Shown: positions 18,186-26,153 of the stretch, piece by piece
Numbering within the stretch: position 1 is the stretch's first letter
Layout of the letters: every line of letters begins with the position of its first letter
NCBI GenBank assembly: GCA_022841325.1
Contig: JALHRS010000004.1
Span: 21,011-85,010, forward strand
Origin: Lysobacterales bacterium
Lineage (GTDB): Bacteria > Pseudomonadota > Gammaproteobacteria > Xanthomonadales > SZUA-5
Reading direction: 5' to 3'
Length of the DNA stretch: 64,000 nucleotides
Notes under the pieces: model-generated
The model's input: only the letters and a program-made list of their open reading frames with translations
The model's database searches: none
Told to the model about the DNA's origin: nothing
Position numbers and translations under genes: made by a program

Positions 18186-19687
18186 GCCACTCCGATGTAC
18201 TGCGCCACCGAGATGCGCAGATTGTTGGCGATGTCGATGGGACGGCCGTCGAGGTCGCTGTGCTCGATCCAGATCTCGCCGCCGTCGGCGTAGATCAGGC
18301 CGCGCAGCAGGCGCGATTCGGCCAGCGCGACGATGCCCTCGGCGACCACCCGATGACCCTGGCGCACGCGCAGCACGTACGGACCTTCGGCGCGCGGCAC
18401 CGTGTACAGGCGCAGCAGCAGCACCCCGCCATCGGCGATGGTCAGTGGCGGCAGCTGCGCCGAGGCGCCGAGGTTGTACAGGCTGTTGGCGCCAAAAGCC
18501 TCGCGGACGATGCCCCAGTACGCCGGATCGAAAGCGGCTCGCACCTGCGCTTCCTGGGCGACATCGTGGGTATCAGGCAACTGCGGCCGCATGCTCAGGA
18601 AGGCGGCGCCGCTGGGGCCCGCGGTGTCCAGCCAGCAGCCATCGACCTCGCTGGTCTGGCGTCTGAACGCCTGCTCGCTGCAAGCCGCATTGCCGCCACG
18701 GCGGATACGTGCCTGCAGGGCTGCGCCAAAACAGCGCACATCGGTGCGGTGCTGCTCGATGCCCGACTGTTGCTGGCGCTGTGCCAACAGCATGGCGATC
18801 CGGCGTGCCAGGGTGCGGACCTCGCCTTCGGTGGGCAGACCAAATCCCAGGGCGTCGGCAATGTCGTCGTCAGTGCGCGCTGCCTCGACCTTCTCCAGCA
18901 GGATTTTCGTCAAGGCGGCCGTGCTGTCGTCGATCCTGCCCTGTGCTGCCTGCAGCAGTTGCCGTTCCAGGCGCTGGATGGTGGTGCCGGTTTCCAGATG
19001 CAGCAGCTCGGTCTTGCCGGCCGCGTCGAATTCACCGAGGTACAGGTCCAGCGGAATGCGGTCGTTCTCGACCATGCAGAACAGCTCTTCGGGGCGCGTG
19101 CCGGCGAAGGGCGAGGAGATCAGGCGGGTCAGATCGAGTTCGGCCAGACGCTGTTCGAAAGCGGTGTAGCTCTCCGGTCGGTTCGAATTGAAGCGATAGA
19201 AACAGGCTTCACGACCGACCGGCTCGTTGTCCAGCCAGATCAGCCCACCCGGACGCACCACCCGCGCCAGTTCGCGCAGCACGCATTCGGGGCGCCGGGT
19301 GTGGTGCACGGCCGAGGCAATGAACGCCACATCGAAATAGCCGTCGGCGAAGGGCAGGTCATGGAAGTCGGCGGCGCAGATCTCGCCCAAGCGCTGGCAG
19401 CCGCGCTCGCGCGCCAGTCGCTTGCCTGCGCGCAAGGCATCCGCAGAGATATCCGACAGCCAGACCTCGGCGCCGGTCTCATCGGCCAGCAGGTGTCCCG
19501 CAAAATGTCGATAGGCACCCAGCTCCAGCACCCGCGGCGCGCGCTTGGCGGGGGTCAGTTCGCGCAGCAGGCCGCGCATGGTGTCGAGGTGCGCCAGGCT
19601 GATCGATTCGACCGTGGGGTCGGTCGTGAGCTGATGCCAGACGAACTCGCCGATCTGAGGGGCTTGCAGCAGCGTATGCAGATTCAT
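18182..19687 (-). CDS. Class I SAM-dependent methyltransferase with C-terminal extension
   Basis: This 501-residue protein has a Methyltransf_11-type Rossmann domain at residues about 45-160. Motif I is VLELGAYRHFAGHLL, motif II lies around EVWLSDISADAL, and the post-motif region is DLPFADGYFDVAFIASAVHH with RPGGLIWLDNEPVG. The glycine-rich loop is atypical (ELGAYRHFAG). The remaining 330 residues match no domain I can name; they hold a helical stretch (FAGTRPEELFCMVEND onward) and a beta-rich end. The gene lies 24 bp downstream of a second methyltransferase gene (19712-20572), and the two probably form an operon. The substrate is unknown; a role in modifying an exported glycan or small molecule is a guess. 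Confidence 0.75.
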   Translation of the reverse strand: MNLHTLLQAPQIGEFVWHQLTTDPTVESISLAHLDTMRGLLRELTPAKRAPRVLELGAYRHFAGHLLADETGAEVWLSDISADALRAGKRLARERGCQRLGEICAADFHDLPFADGYFDVAFIASAVHHTRRPECVLRELARVVRPGGLIWLDNEPVGREACFYRFNSNRPESYTAFEQRLAELDLTRLISSPFAGTRPEELFCMVENDRIPLDLYLGEFDAAGKTELLHLETGTTIQRLERQLLQAAQGRIDDSTAALTKILLEKVEAARTDDDIADALGFGLPTEGEVRTLARRIAMLLAQRQQQSGIEQHRTDVRCFGAALQARIRRGGNAACSEQAFRRQTSEVDGCWLDTAGPSGAAFLSMRPQLPDTHDVAQEAQVRAAFDPAYWGIVREAFGANSLYNLGASAQLPPLTIADGGVLLLRLYTVPRAEGPYVLRVRQGHRVVAEGIVALAESRLLRGLIYADGGEIWIEHSDLDGRPIDIANNLRISVAQYIGVA

Positions 19688-19711
19688 CAGATATCCTTGG
19701 ATCGAGTGGCC

Positions 19712-20572
19712 TCAGCGGCGCGCAACGACGAAGGGCTGGAAGCTCCCGAGATAGCCGAAATCCGGTGCCCAGCAGGTGATGATCTCGGCATGCGCGAAGC
19801 CGGCGCTGCGCATATCGTCGAGCAGGTCCCAGCCAAATTCCTGGAAACAGAGCACGCCATCGGCACTCATGGGATCGCCATGGTAGACCGCCGGCAGCAG
19901 GTGCTCGATGTCTCCCTGCGCATTCACCCGCGCCCGCACCACGGTGTCCCAGGCCTCGAACATGAATGGTGCGGTCAGCAGCAGCAAACCCTCAGGCTTG
20001 AGCACCCGGGCAAATTCGCGCAGCGCCGCCCGGTAATCCGGCACGTGCTCCAGCACGTCATAGGTCTGGATCATCGACAGGCTGGCATCTGCCATGGACA
20101 GCGCCGTGGCGTCCTCGTGACGAATCCGGCGCGAACGGGTCTCGTAGATCTGACCGGGTTTCGCGTCCGGCGACACGAACTCACTGCCGATCAGCTCGGG
20201 CACGTGCTCCTGCAGCCAGTCGTACATGGGCGTGGTCTGCTCGGTCACGTAGACCGGACCCTCGCATCGCAGCGGCTCCAGCATGCGCGCCACGTGCACG
20301 CTGGCGCGCCAGCGATTGATCAGCCGGCAATCGGGACACACCAGGCTTTCACGCCAGTTCGGGATCTCATCACCCCGGATCGGGAAGGTGAATTCCGATT
20401 CACGCCTGCAGGCGGCACAGAAACCGGCAATCGCCGGGGTCTTGCAGTTCTTCAGCAGCCGCGCCTGAAAGGCCTGCTGGCCGCGCCATTCCTCGCCCAG
20501 TAGCACCGCTGCAGCCTTGACGGCCTCATACGAAGGCCAGCGTTTGAAGCCGTGGGGAAGTTCCAGAAGCAT
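19712..20572 (-). CDS. Class I SAM methyltransferase with N-terminal zinc-ribbon-like segment
   Basis: In this 286-residue protein, residues about 47-85 contain two Cys pairs, C-x2-C (FCAACRRE) and C-x2-C (LVCPDCRL), spaced like a zinc ribbon. The methyltransferase core follows: GPVYVTEQTTPMYDW, then DATALSMADASLSMIQTYDV as the acidic loop and LKPEGLLLLTAPFMFE as the post-motif strand. The combination resembles methyltransferases found in polysaccharide or sugar-modification loci. It precedes the second methyltransferase gene in the same direction. Its start faces the start of the protease gene at 20733, leaving 160 bp for divergent promoters. Confidence 0.75.
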   Translation of the reverse strand: MLLELPHGFKRWPSYEAVKAAAVLLGEEWRGQQAFQARLLKNCKTPAIAGFCAACRRESEFTFPIRGDEIPNWRESLVCPDCRLINRWRASVHVARMLEPLRCEGPVYVTEQTTPMYDWLQEHVPELIGSEFVSPDAKPGQIYETRSRRIRHEDATALSMADASLSMIQTYDVLEHVPDYRAALREFARVLKPEGLLLLTAPFMFEAWDTVVRARVNAQGDIEHLLPAVYHGDPMSADGVLCFQEFGWDLLDDMRSAGFAHAEIITCWAPDFGYLGSFQPFVVARR

Positions 20573-20732
20573 GGCAAGGCAGTGTGGGGAACGGCCCGCG
20601 ATGATGCGGGCAGAGGTGCGGCGGCGGCAATCGTCGCGCTCTGTGACGGTTCAGGCCGCCGTGATGGCGGAGGAGTACACTCGTCCGCGAACAGCGCCCA
20701 TCCGACACCCTTTCCACTGCGGGAGACACGCC

Positions 20733-23219
20733 ATGAGGGCAGCAAGACCAGGCCAGGCATTGCGGTTTGCCTTGAGCATCCTGTTGATGATGGCCAGCGC
20801 AAGTGCGATGGCCATCGCAGCGATCGAAGTCCGTGGCGAGCCCGCCCCGATATCCGAGAAGTCGGCAGCGGCCCTTGATCTGCGCATGCCCGGTTATCCG
20901 CCCGCCGCCTCCAGCCGCTTTGCATGGCCGCCGCTGGCCGCCGAGCGCGCGCAAGCGGTACGCGAATACAACTCCCGCGAGGGCAGCAAGCGCCTGCAGA
21001 TCGGCGTTGAACGCAGCCTCAAGGAAGAAAGTCACCAGAACGGCAGTCCGGCGCTGGAATGGCGGGCACTGGCTGACGGGGCTCATGTGGCCCGTCTGAC
21101 CGTGCATTCGCCCGGCGCTGCAGCGCTGCGGGTGGGGCTGAGCACCCACCGATTGCCGGCCGGGGCCGAACTGCGTTTCTTCACTGAATCGCAGCCGCAG
21201 AGTGTGGTGCCTGCAGTCAGTCCGGCCGAAGTCGATCGCGTCGGCGCCGAGCTGTACTGGACCCCGGTGACCGAGGGCGACACCCAGCTGATCGAAATCT
21301 ACCTGCCGGCGGCGGTCAATCCGGCGCTGGTGCAGCTGGAGGTGGATCGAGTCTCGCACATGCTGGCATCTCCCTACGGTCCGCTGGACGGGCTCAAGAT
21401 CGGTGAATCCGGTCCCTGCGAGATCGACGCCAACTGCGTGAGCAATCCCTCGACGGCCTACATCAATTCCAAGAACTCGGTGGCACGGATGAGTTTTCAG
21501 GTCGGCGGCAGCCCCTTTGTCTGTACGGGTACGCTGCTCAACGACACCGTTTCCGGCACCTTCATCCCCTATTTCTTCTCCGCCAACCATTGCATCAGCA
21601 CCCAGGCGGCAGCCAACACGCTGACCACCTTCTGGTTCGAGGAGAGCACCAGTTGTGGCTCGGGCATCGCCAGCGCGCGCACCCAGGTCAGCGGAGGCGC
21701 ACAGCTGCTCTACAACAACGCCAATACCGACATCCTGTTGCTGCGGCTGAACAACCCGGCGCCTTCCGGTGCGTTTTTCGCCGGCTGGAGTTCGACGACC
21801 GTGACCGCGAGCACCAATGTGCTGGTGCTCCATCACCCGGCGGGTGACGTCAAGAAGGTCTCGCAGGGCCAGATCACCGGCTTCGGCACCTTCAATGGCG
21901 CTGGCGACTTCATCAAGGCCGGCTACACCGCCGGTACCACTGAAGGCGGCAGCAGTGGTGCCGGGTTGCTCACCTTCAATGGCAGCGAGTATCAGGTGCG
22001 TGGCGGCCTGTTCGGTGGCAGCGCCTCCTGCAGCAATACCGGCAACATCAACAATCCGGGCAACACCGACGCCTATTCGCGCTTCGATACCGCTTTTCCC
22101 TTCCTGATGCCCTTCCTGGCACCGAGTGGTGGCGGCACCCAGGCACTGCAGAACGGCGTGCCGGTGACCGGCCTGTCCGGCGCCACCGGTGCCGCGCTGG
22201 CGTTCACCATCGCCATTCCGGCCGGCGCGCAGAATCTGGTCATCACCACCGCTGGTGGCACGGGTGATCCGGACCTGTATGTGCGTTTCGGCTCGCCGCC
22301 GACGACGAGCACCTTCGACTGTCGCTCCTTTGCCGATGGCCCGGCGGAACAATGCACCTTTGCCACACCCAGCGCCGGCACCTATCACGTCCTGATTTCG
22401 GGCTTCACTGCCTTCTCCGGGCTGACTCTGACAGCCAGCTGGCAGGCATCCTCGGGTGGTGGTGGCGTAGACGAACCCGGCTTTACCGGTTTCGCGTTGC
22501 CGGTGCCGACAAACTTCCCGAACTGTCCGGGCGGATACTTCGTGACCACGGTCGACGATGGTCCGGGGGCCGGTCTGACACCGGGCATCTTCGGGCTGGA
22601 ACTGCTGCTGAATCCGCCGGGCACGCAGCGGCTGGAGGGCGGATTGAACTTCGGTGGCCTGCTCGACGGCAGCCAGGTCGCATTCGCGGGTTTCAATTTC
22701 CAGAATCCGGCCAATGAACCGCAGCGTCTCGATTTGATCCTGAACGGCAATCCCGCTTCCAGTCGTCAGGGTTCGTTGCCGGTACGCATCAAGCTGATTC
22801 GCCAGCCGGCGCCGGGCGTGAACGAACTGGTGCTGGAGACCACGGCAACCTTGACGCTGGCCACGCAGTTCGTGCGCAGCATCAATCTGACGCCGTCCTT
22901 CTATGTGGTCACCATTGCACCGGAAGGCGCGGTCAGCGTGCCGGGTGGCGCAGCCGACGGTGAAGTCTATGTATCACTGGCATCGCAGTACGTGGATCGT
23001 CCCGGCGGCGGCTTTTTCGGTGGCGTCGTGGTCGGTGGTTATCACGCGACGCATCCCTTTGGCGGCGTCTCTGGCTTCGCGTCCTTCTGCCTGGGTACCC
23101 AGCATTCGTCCACGGCACGGTTGTTCGCCGCACCCAGTTACGGTGCGACAGGCGCGCGGGACTTGCGGCTGAGGCTGATCAATCATCAGAATCAGCTGAT
23201 ACTGAGCTTGCCCCAGTAG
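20733..23219 (+). CDS. Secreted trypsin-like protease (lysyl-endopeptidase type) with PPC and novel C-terminal domain
   Basis: The gene encodes 828 residues. The start at 20733 precedes a signal peptide (LRFALSILLMMASASAMA); an upstream in-frame ATG at 20517 lies in the methyltransferase and is rejected. After a propeptide-like region (to about 220) comes an S1-family catalytic domain. Its His is in FFSANHCIS (about residue 286), its Asp in NTDILLLRL (about 333) and its Ser in TTEGGSSGAG (about 408). The GGSSG motif and the Cys arrangement resemble Achromobacter lysyl endopeptidase. A pre-peptidase C-terminal (PPC) domain follows (about 475-575, DPDLYVRFGS). The final 249 residues are the C-terminal module shared with the proteins at 13952 and 26154. 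The enzyme is probably secreted and matured by proteolysis; the cleavage specificity is inferred. A strong terminator follows at 23243. Confidence 0.9.
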   Translation: MRAARPGQALRFALSILLMMASASAMAIAAIEVRGEPAPISEKSAAALDLRMPGYPPAASSRFAWPPLAAERAQAVREYNSREGSKRLQIGVERSLKEESHQNGSPALEWRALADGAHVARLTVHSPGAAALRVGLSTHRLPAGAELRFFTESQPQSVVPAVSPAEVDRVGAELYWTPVTEGDTQLIEIYLPAAVNPALVQLEVDRVSHMLASPYGPLDGLKIGESGPCEIDANCVSNPSTAYINSKNSVARMSFQVGGSPFVCTGTLLNDTVSGTFIPYFFSANHCISTQAAANTLTTFWFEESTSCGSGIASARTQVSGGAQLLYNNANTDILLLRLNNPAPSGAFFAGWSSTTVTASTNVLVLHHPAGDVKKVSQGQITGFGTFNGAGDFIKAGYTAGTTEGGSSGAGLLTFNGSEYQVRGGLFGGSASCSNTGNINNPGNTDAYSRFDTAFPFLMPFLAPSGGGTQALQNGVPVTGLSGATGAALAFTIAIPAGAQNLVITTAGGTGDPDLYVRFGSPPTTSTFDCRSFADGPAEQCTFATPSAGTYHVLISGFTAFSGLTLTASWQASSGGGGVDEPGFTGFALPVPTNFPNCPGGYFVTTVDDGPGAGLTPGIFGLELLLNPPGTQRLEGGLNFGGLLDGSQVAFAGFNFQNPANEPQRLDLILNGNPASSRQGSLPVRIKLIRQPAPGVNELVLETTATLTLATQFVRSINLTPSFYVVTIAPEGAVSVPGGAADGEVYVSLASQYVDRPGGGFFGGVVVGGYHATHPFGGVSGFASFCLGTQHSSTARLFAAPSYGATGARDLRLRLINHQNQLILSLPQ

Positions 23220-23242
23220 CGGCTTCTCATTCAAAGATGGTT

Positions 23243-23274
23243 CCGGGGCCGCCCATGTGCGGCCCCGGCTTTTT
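23243..23274 (+). terminator. Rho-independent terminator
   Basis: The stem CCGGGGCCGC pairs with GCGGCCCCGG around a 6-base loop (CCATGT). It is followed by CTTTTT, and it lies 24 bp after the stop of the protease gene. Confidence 0.85.
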
Positions 23275-23315
23275 CCAGCGGTGGCCGCAAGCCCACCGCG
23301 AGCAACCCAAGCCCA

Positions 23316-24434
23316 GTGCTGCGCATGCCCGTTTTCGACCAGGTCTCTCTCTTCCGGCGTCGACTGCGAGCGCCACTGACGCTGATCGGGGCAATGCTCC
23401 TGGTGTGGTTCGCGGTCGAATCACTGGTCTATCGCAGTGGCGCCTATCTGCGCATTGCGTCCTCGGAATCCAACACCGGCGCGGTGGTCAACTCGCTGAT
23501 GATGCTGGAGGCGCAATATCAGGCCGGGCGTCGAACCGTACTGGTGCTGGGCGATTCCCGTGTGGCCGAAGGCTTCTCCGGGCCGACGGCCAGCGCTGCC
23601 GGCGATATCGTTTTCATCAATATTGCCGTGCCGGGTAGCACCCCACGAACCTGGTACTACCTGCTGCGTGAGATCAATCGGCGTGGCTATTCGGTCGAAG
23701 CGGTGCTGCTGGCGATGCCCTCACAGGTACCGGCCAGTCGACTGCCGGATTGGCCGTTGTCGCCGAATCAGGATCTGCCGCTACTGGGCCTTCGGGATCT
23801 TGGATCCTACCCCCGCAGTTTCGACAGCGAAGTGATGCGCCGCCGGGCGCGTCAGGCCTTGCTGTTTCCGGCAATGACCCTGCGCCAGGATACCCGGGCT
23901 TTGCTGGTTGATCCCGGCGAACGCTGGGTCGAGATTACCCAGACTCGCGCTTTGTATCTGGCAGCGGTCCCGGGCTATCCCGGGCGCGATTCGCGCATGC
24001 CGGAACTGGCGATGAGTACTGATCGGACGGTGACTGACTTTGGTCAGGCCAGCGCCGAACAGCGGGCCCAGATCCAGGTGCTGATCGACGATCAGGCCAA
24101 GTCCTCCGATCTGCAGACCCTGGCCCTCAATCGCGAGTACCTCAGCCGCTGGATCGGCAAGACCGTGCGCCTGATGCAGCATCAAGGTGCCAGAACGCTG
24201 GTCGCCGCGCTGCCGCGTGCCCCTTACCCGGAGCTGCTGACAGCGCAGCCTGGCCCACCCATGCCGGAACTGTGGGCGGGTATTCCGGGATTGACCAGCT
24301 TGCCAGAAGGGCTGCTGGCGGATCTGGAGCAAGCTCAGTATTTCTTTGACGCCATCCACGCCAACCGAGCCGGGCGTGAGCAGATCAGCTCGCGTCTGGG
24401 CGACAGTGTGCGCGCCGCCCTGACGACCAACTGA
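23316..24434 (+). CDS. SGNH-hydrolase-like protein, partner of MBOAT acyltransferase
   Basis: In this 372-residue protein an N-terminal membrane segment (LTLIGAMLLVWFAVESLVY) is followed by an SGNH/GDSL-type domain. The nucleophile block is VLVLGDSRVAEGF (about residues 74-86), and a DAIH motif in YFFDAIHANRAGREQIS near the C-terminus carries the expected Asp and His. The start is GTG 23316 or ATG 23325. It is followed after two bases by the MBOAT gene. This gene order matches AlgJ/AlgX-AlgI- or PatB-type systems, in which the membrane acyltransferase passes an acyl group to the periplasmic SGNH protein for transfer to a polysaccharide. The acceptor cannot be named because no glycan synthesis genes lie nearby. 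Confidence 0.75.
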   Translation: MLRMPVFDQVSLFRRRLRAPLTLIGAMLLVWFAVESLVYRSGAYLRIASSESNTGAVVNSLMMLEAQYQAGRRTVLVLGDSRVAEGFSGPTASAAGDIVFINIAVPGSTPRTWYYLLREINRRGYSVEAVLLAMPSQVPASRLPDWPLSPNQDLPLLGLRDLGSYPRSFDSEVMRRRARQALLFPAMTLRQDTRALLVDPGERWVEITQTRALYLAAVPGYPGRDSRMPELAMSTDRTVTDFGQASAEQRAQIQVLIDDQAKSSDLQTLALNREYLSRWIGKTVRLMQHQGARTLVAALPRAPYPELLTAQPGPPMPELWAGIPGLTSLPEGLLADLEQAQYFFDAIHANRAGREQISSRLGDSVRAALTTN

Positions 24435-24436
24435 CC

Positions 24437-25834
24437 ATGCCCTTCGATACGCTGGGCTATTGGATCTTCTTCACCGGCGCCTTGCTGCTGCTGTGGTCCT
24501 TGCGCGATCGCCCCGCAAAAATGGCGCTGGTGGCGCTCAGCTATGTGTTCTACGGCGCCTGGGACTGGCGCTTCTGCGCCCTGCTGGCTTTATCTACCGC
24601 AGTCAACTACGCCCTTGGGCGATTGATGGAAGCTCGCGCGGGCGGCGCGCGCAAGCGCGCGCTGGCGCTGGCGGTGGGCTTCAATCTGGCCCTGCTTGGC
24701 TACTTCAAGTACTGCAATTTCTTCATCCAGTCCTTCGCCGCCCTGTTCGGCTGGGACGATCAGGGCCTGCTGCTGAACATCGTGCTGCCGGTGGGCATCA
24801 GCTTCGTCACCTTCGAGGGCATCGCCTACGCCACCGATGTCTATCGGCGCCAGCTGCCGGCCGTCCGCGATCCGGTCGACTTTGCCCTGTTCATCTCGTT
24901 CTTCCCGCATCTGGTGGCCGGACCGATCATCCGGCCCACCGATTTCTTTCCGCAGTTGGCAGCGCGCGCGATGCTCACATCGGAAGACTCGCGCTGGGGT
25001 CTGCGCGAGATTCTGAAGGGCCTGATCAAGAAGCTGGCGCTGGCCAACTATTGCGCCCCCATTGCCGACGCCGCATTCGGCGGCGGCGCAGTGCCAATGT
25101 GGGCTGGCGTGCTCGCGTTTTCGATGCAGATCTACTTCGACTTTTCCGGCTACACCGATATTGCCCGTGGCTGCGCGCGGCTGCTCGGCTACCGTTTTCC
25201 ACCCAATTTCGAGCGCCCCTACCTCAGCACCAACATCACTGACTTCTGGCGTCGCTGGCATATCTCGCTGTCGTTCTGGCTGCGCGACTATCTGTACATC
25301 TCGCTTGGCGGCAATCGCCGTGGCGCCGCCCGGACCTACGCCAATCTGATCATCGTCATGGGCCTGGGTGGTCTCTGGCATGGCGCCAGCTGGAACTTTG
25401 CGATCTGGGGGCTTTACCACGGCGCGCTGTTGATCGGACATCGTGGCTGGCGCCAGCTGGTCGAGTCCCTGGGCTGGGCGAGGGTGGTCGATCAGCCGCT
25501 ATTGCGGCCTTTGTGGATCGCCTGCACCTTCGCCTGGGTGAGTCTGGGTTGGGTGCCGTTCCGGGCCGAAGACCTGGCCGGCACCGCCGCCGCCTTCAGC
25601 GCACTGTGGGCGCCGCCGGATCTCGGCTTTGCCGCAAGCCATTGGGGCATCTGGCTGATTCCCCTGCTGACCCTGGCCTGGTGCGCGATCGACCGCGGTC
25701 GCCGGGTGCAGGACTGGATCGTGCAGCGGGCCAGTCTTGCCAGCACCGCGATCATCGGGGCGCTGGCCTTGCTGGGTCTGGAGATCTTCGGTCAGTTCGA
25801 CACCCAGATTCCCTTCGTCTATTTCCAGTTCTGA
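24437..25834 (+). CDS. MBOAT family O-acyltransferase (AlgI-like)
   Basis: This 465-residue polytopic protein has about ten membrane segments. Family marks are SYVFYGAWDWRF near the N-terminus, NIVLPVGISFVTFEGIAYA, FFPHLVAGPIIRPTDFFPQ, the DFWRRWHISLSFWLRDYLYI block with the first conserved His, and LGGLWHGASWNF with the catalytic His. Length and motifs agree with AlgI/DltB-type enzymes, which move acyl groups across the inner membrane. It lies two bases after the SGNH gene, so the two are surely co-transcribed. Only repeats follow downstream. Confidence 0.92.
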   Translation: MPFDTLGYWIFFTGALLLLWSLRDRPAKMALVALSYVFYGAWDWRFCALLALSTAVNYALGRLMEARAGGARKRALALAVGFNLALLGYFKYCNFFIQSFAALFGWDDQGLLLNIVLPVGISFVTFEGIAYATDVYRRQLPAVRDPVDFALFISFFPHLVAGPIIRPTDFFPQLAARAMLTSEDSRWGLREILKGLIKKLALANYCAPIADAAFGGGAVPMWAGVLAFSMQIYFDFSGYTDIARGCARLLGYRFPPNFERPYLSTNITDFWRRWHISLSFWLRDYLYISLGGNRRGAARTYANLIIVMGLGGLWHGASWNFAIWGLYHGALLIGHRGWRQLVESLGWARVVDQPLLRPLWIACTFAWVSLGWVPFRAEDLAGTAAAFSALWAPPDLGFAASHWGIWLIPLLTLAWCAIDRGRRVQDWIVQRASLASTAIIGALALLGLEIFGQFDTQIPFVYFQF

Positions 25835-26153
25835 CCAACACTCCCCAGAGGCCATGAACTGTAGGTTGGGCACGCTGCGCTTAGCCCAACCTGCATTGTC
25901 GACCACAGATCAACACGTTACGACATGGGTTCATGGCGAGCCACCGACATCGGCCCGACACTGCGGCCGGGCCATGAACTCGCCCGCTGCGCGTAGGCCG
26001 AGGGTGCCGCGCAGCGGCTCCCCGGCGCTTGTCGCATCACCGCCCGGAGGGCGCTGGGCGCCGCCTTCTCCCCGCTGGTGGGGAAAAGGCTGCCCATCCG
26101 GCTATCCGTGGCCAGATGCCCTGGACAGCGGTCGCGCCAGCGCGGCCTGCAGC
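25835..26153. repeat. Gene-free stretch with a GTAGGTTGGGC inverted repeat
   Basis: At 25861-25894 GTAGGTTGGGC and GCCCAACCTGC form a hairpin with a 12-base loop. This is a known type of interspersed intergenic repeat. It is the only structure seen between the convergent MBOAT gene and the gene at 26154. The rest is GC-rich with no credible gene. Confidence 0.55.

Noticed and set aside
18260..20503. A 747-codon plus-strand open frame opposite the two methyltransferase genes.
   Set aside because: It is the antisense shadow of two recognisable methyltransferases; its protein is rich in Gln, Arg and Ala without motifs, as expected for an open frame caused by high GC.
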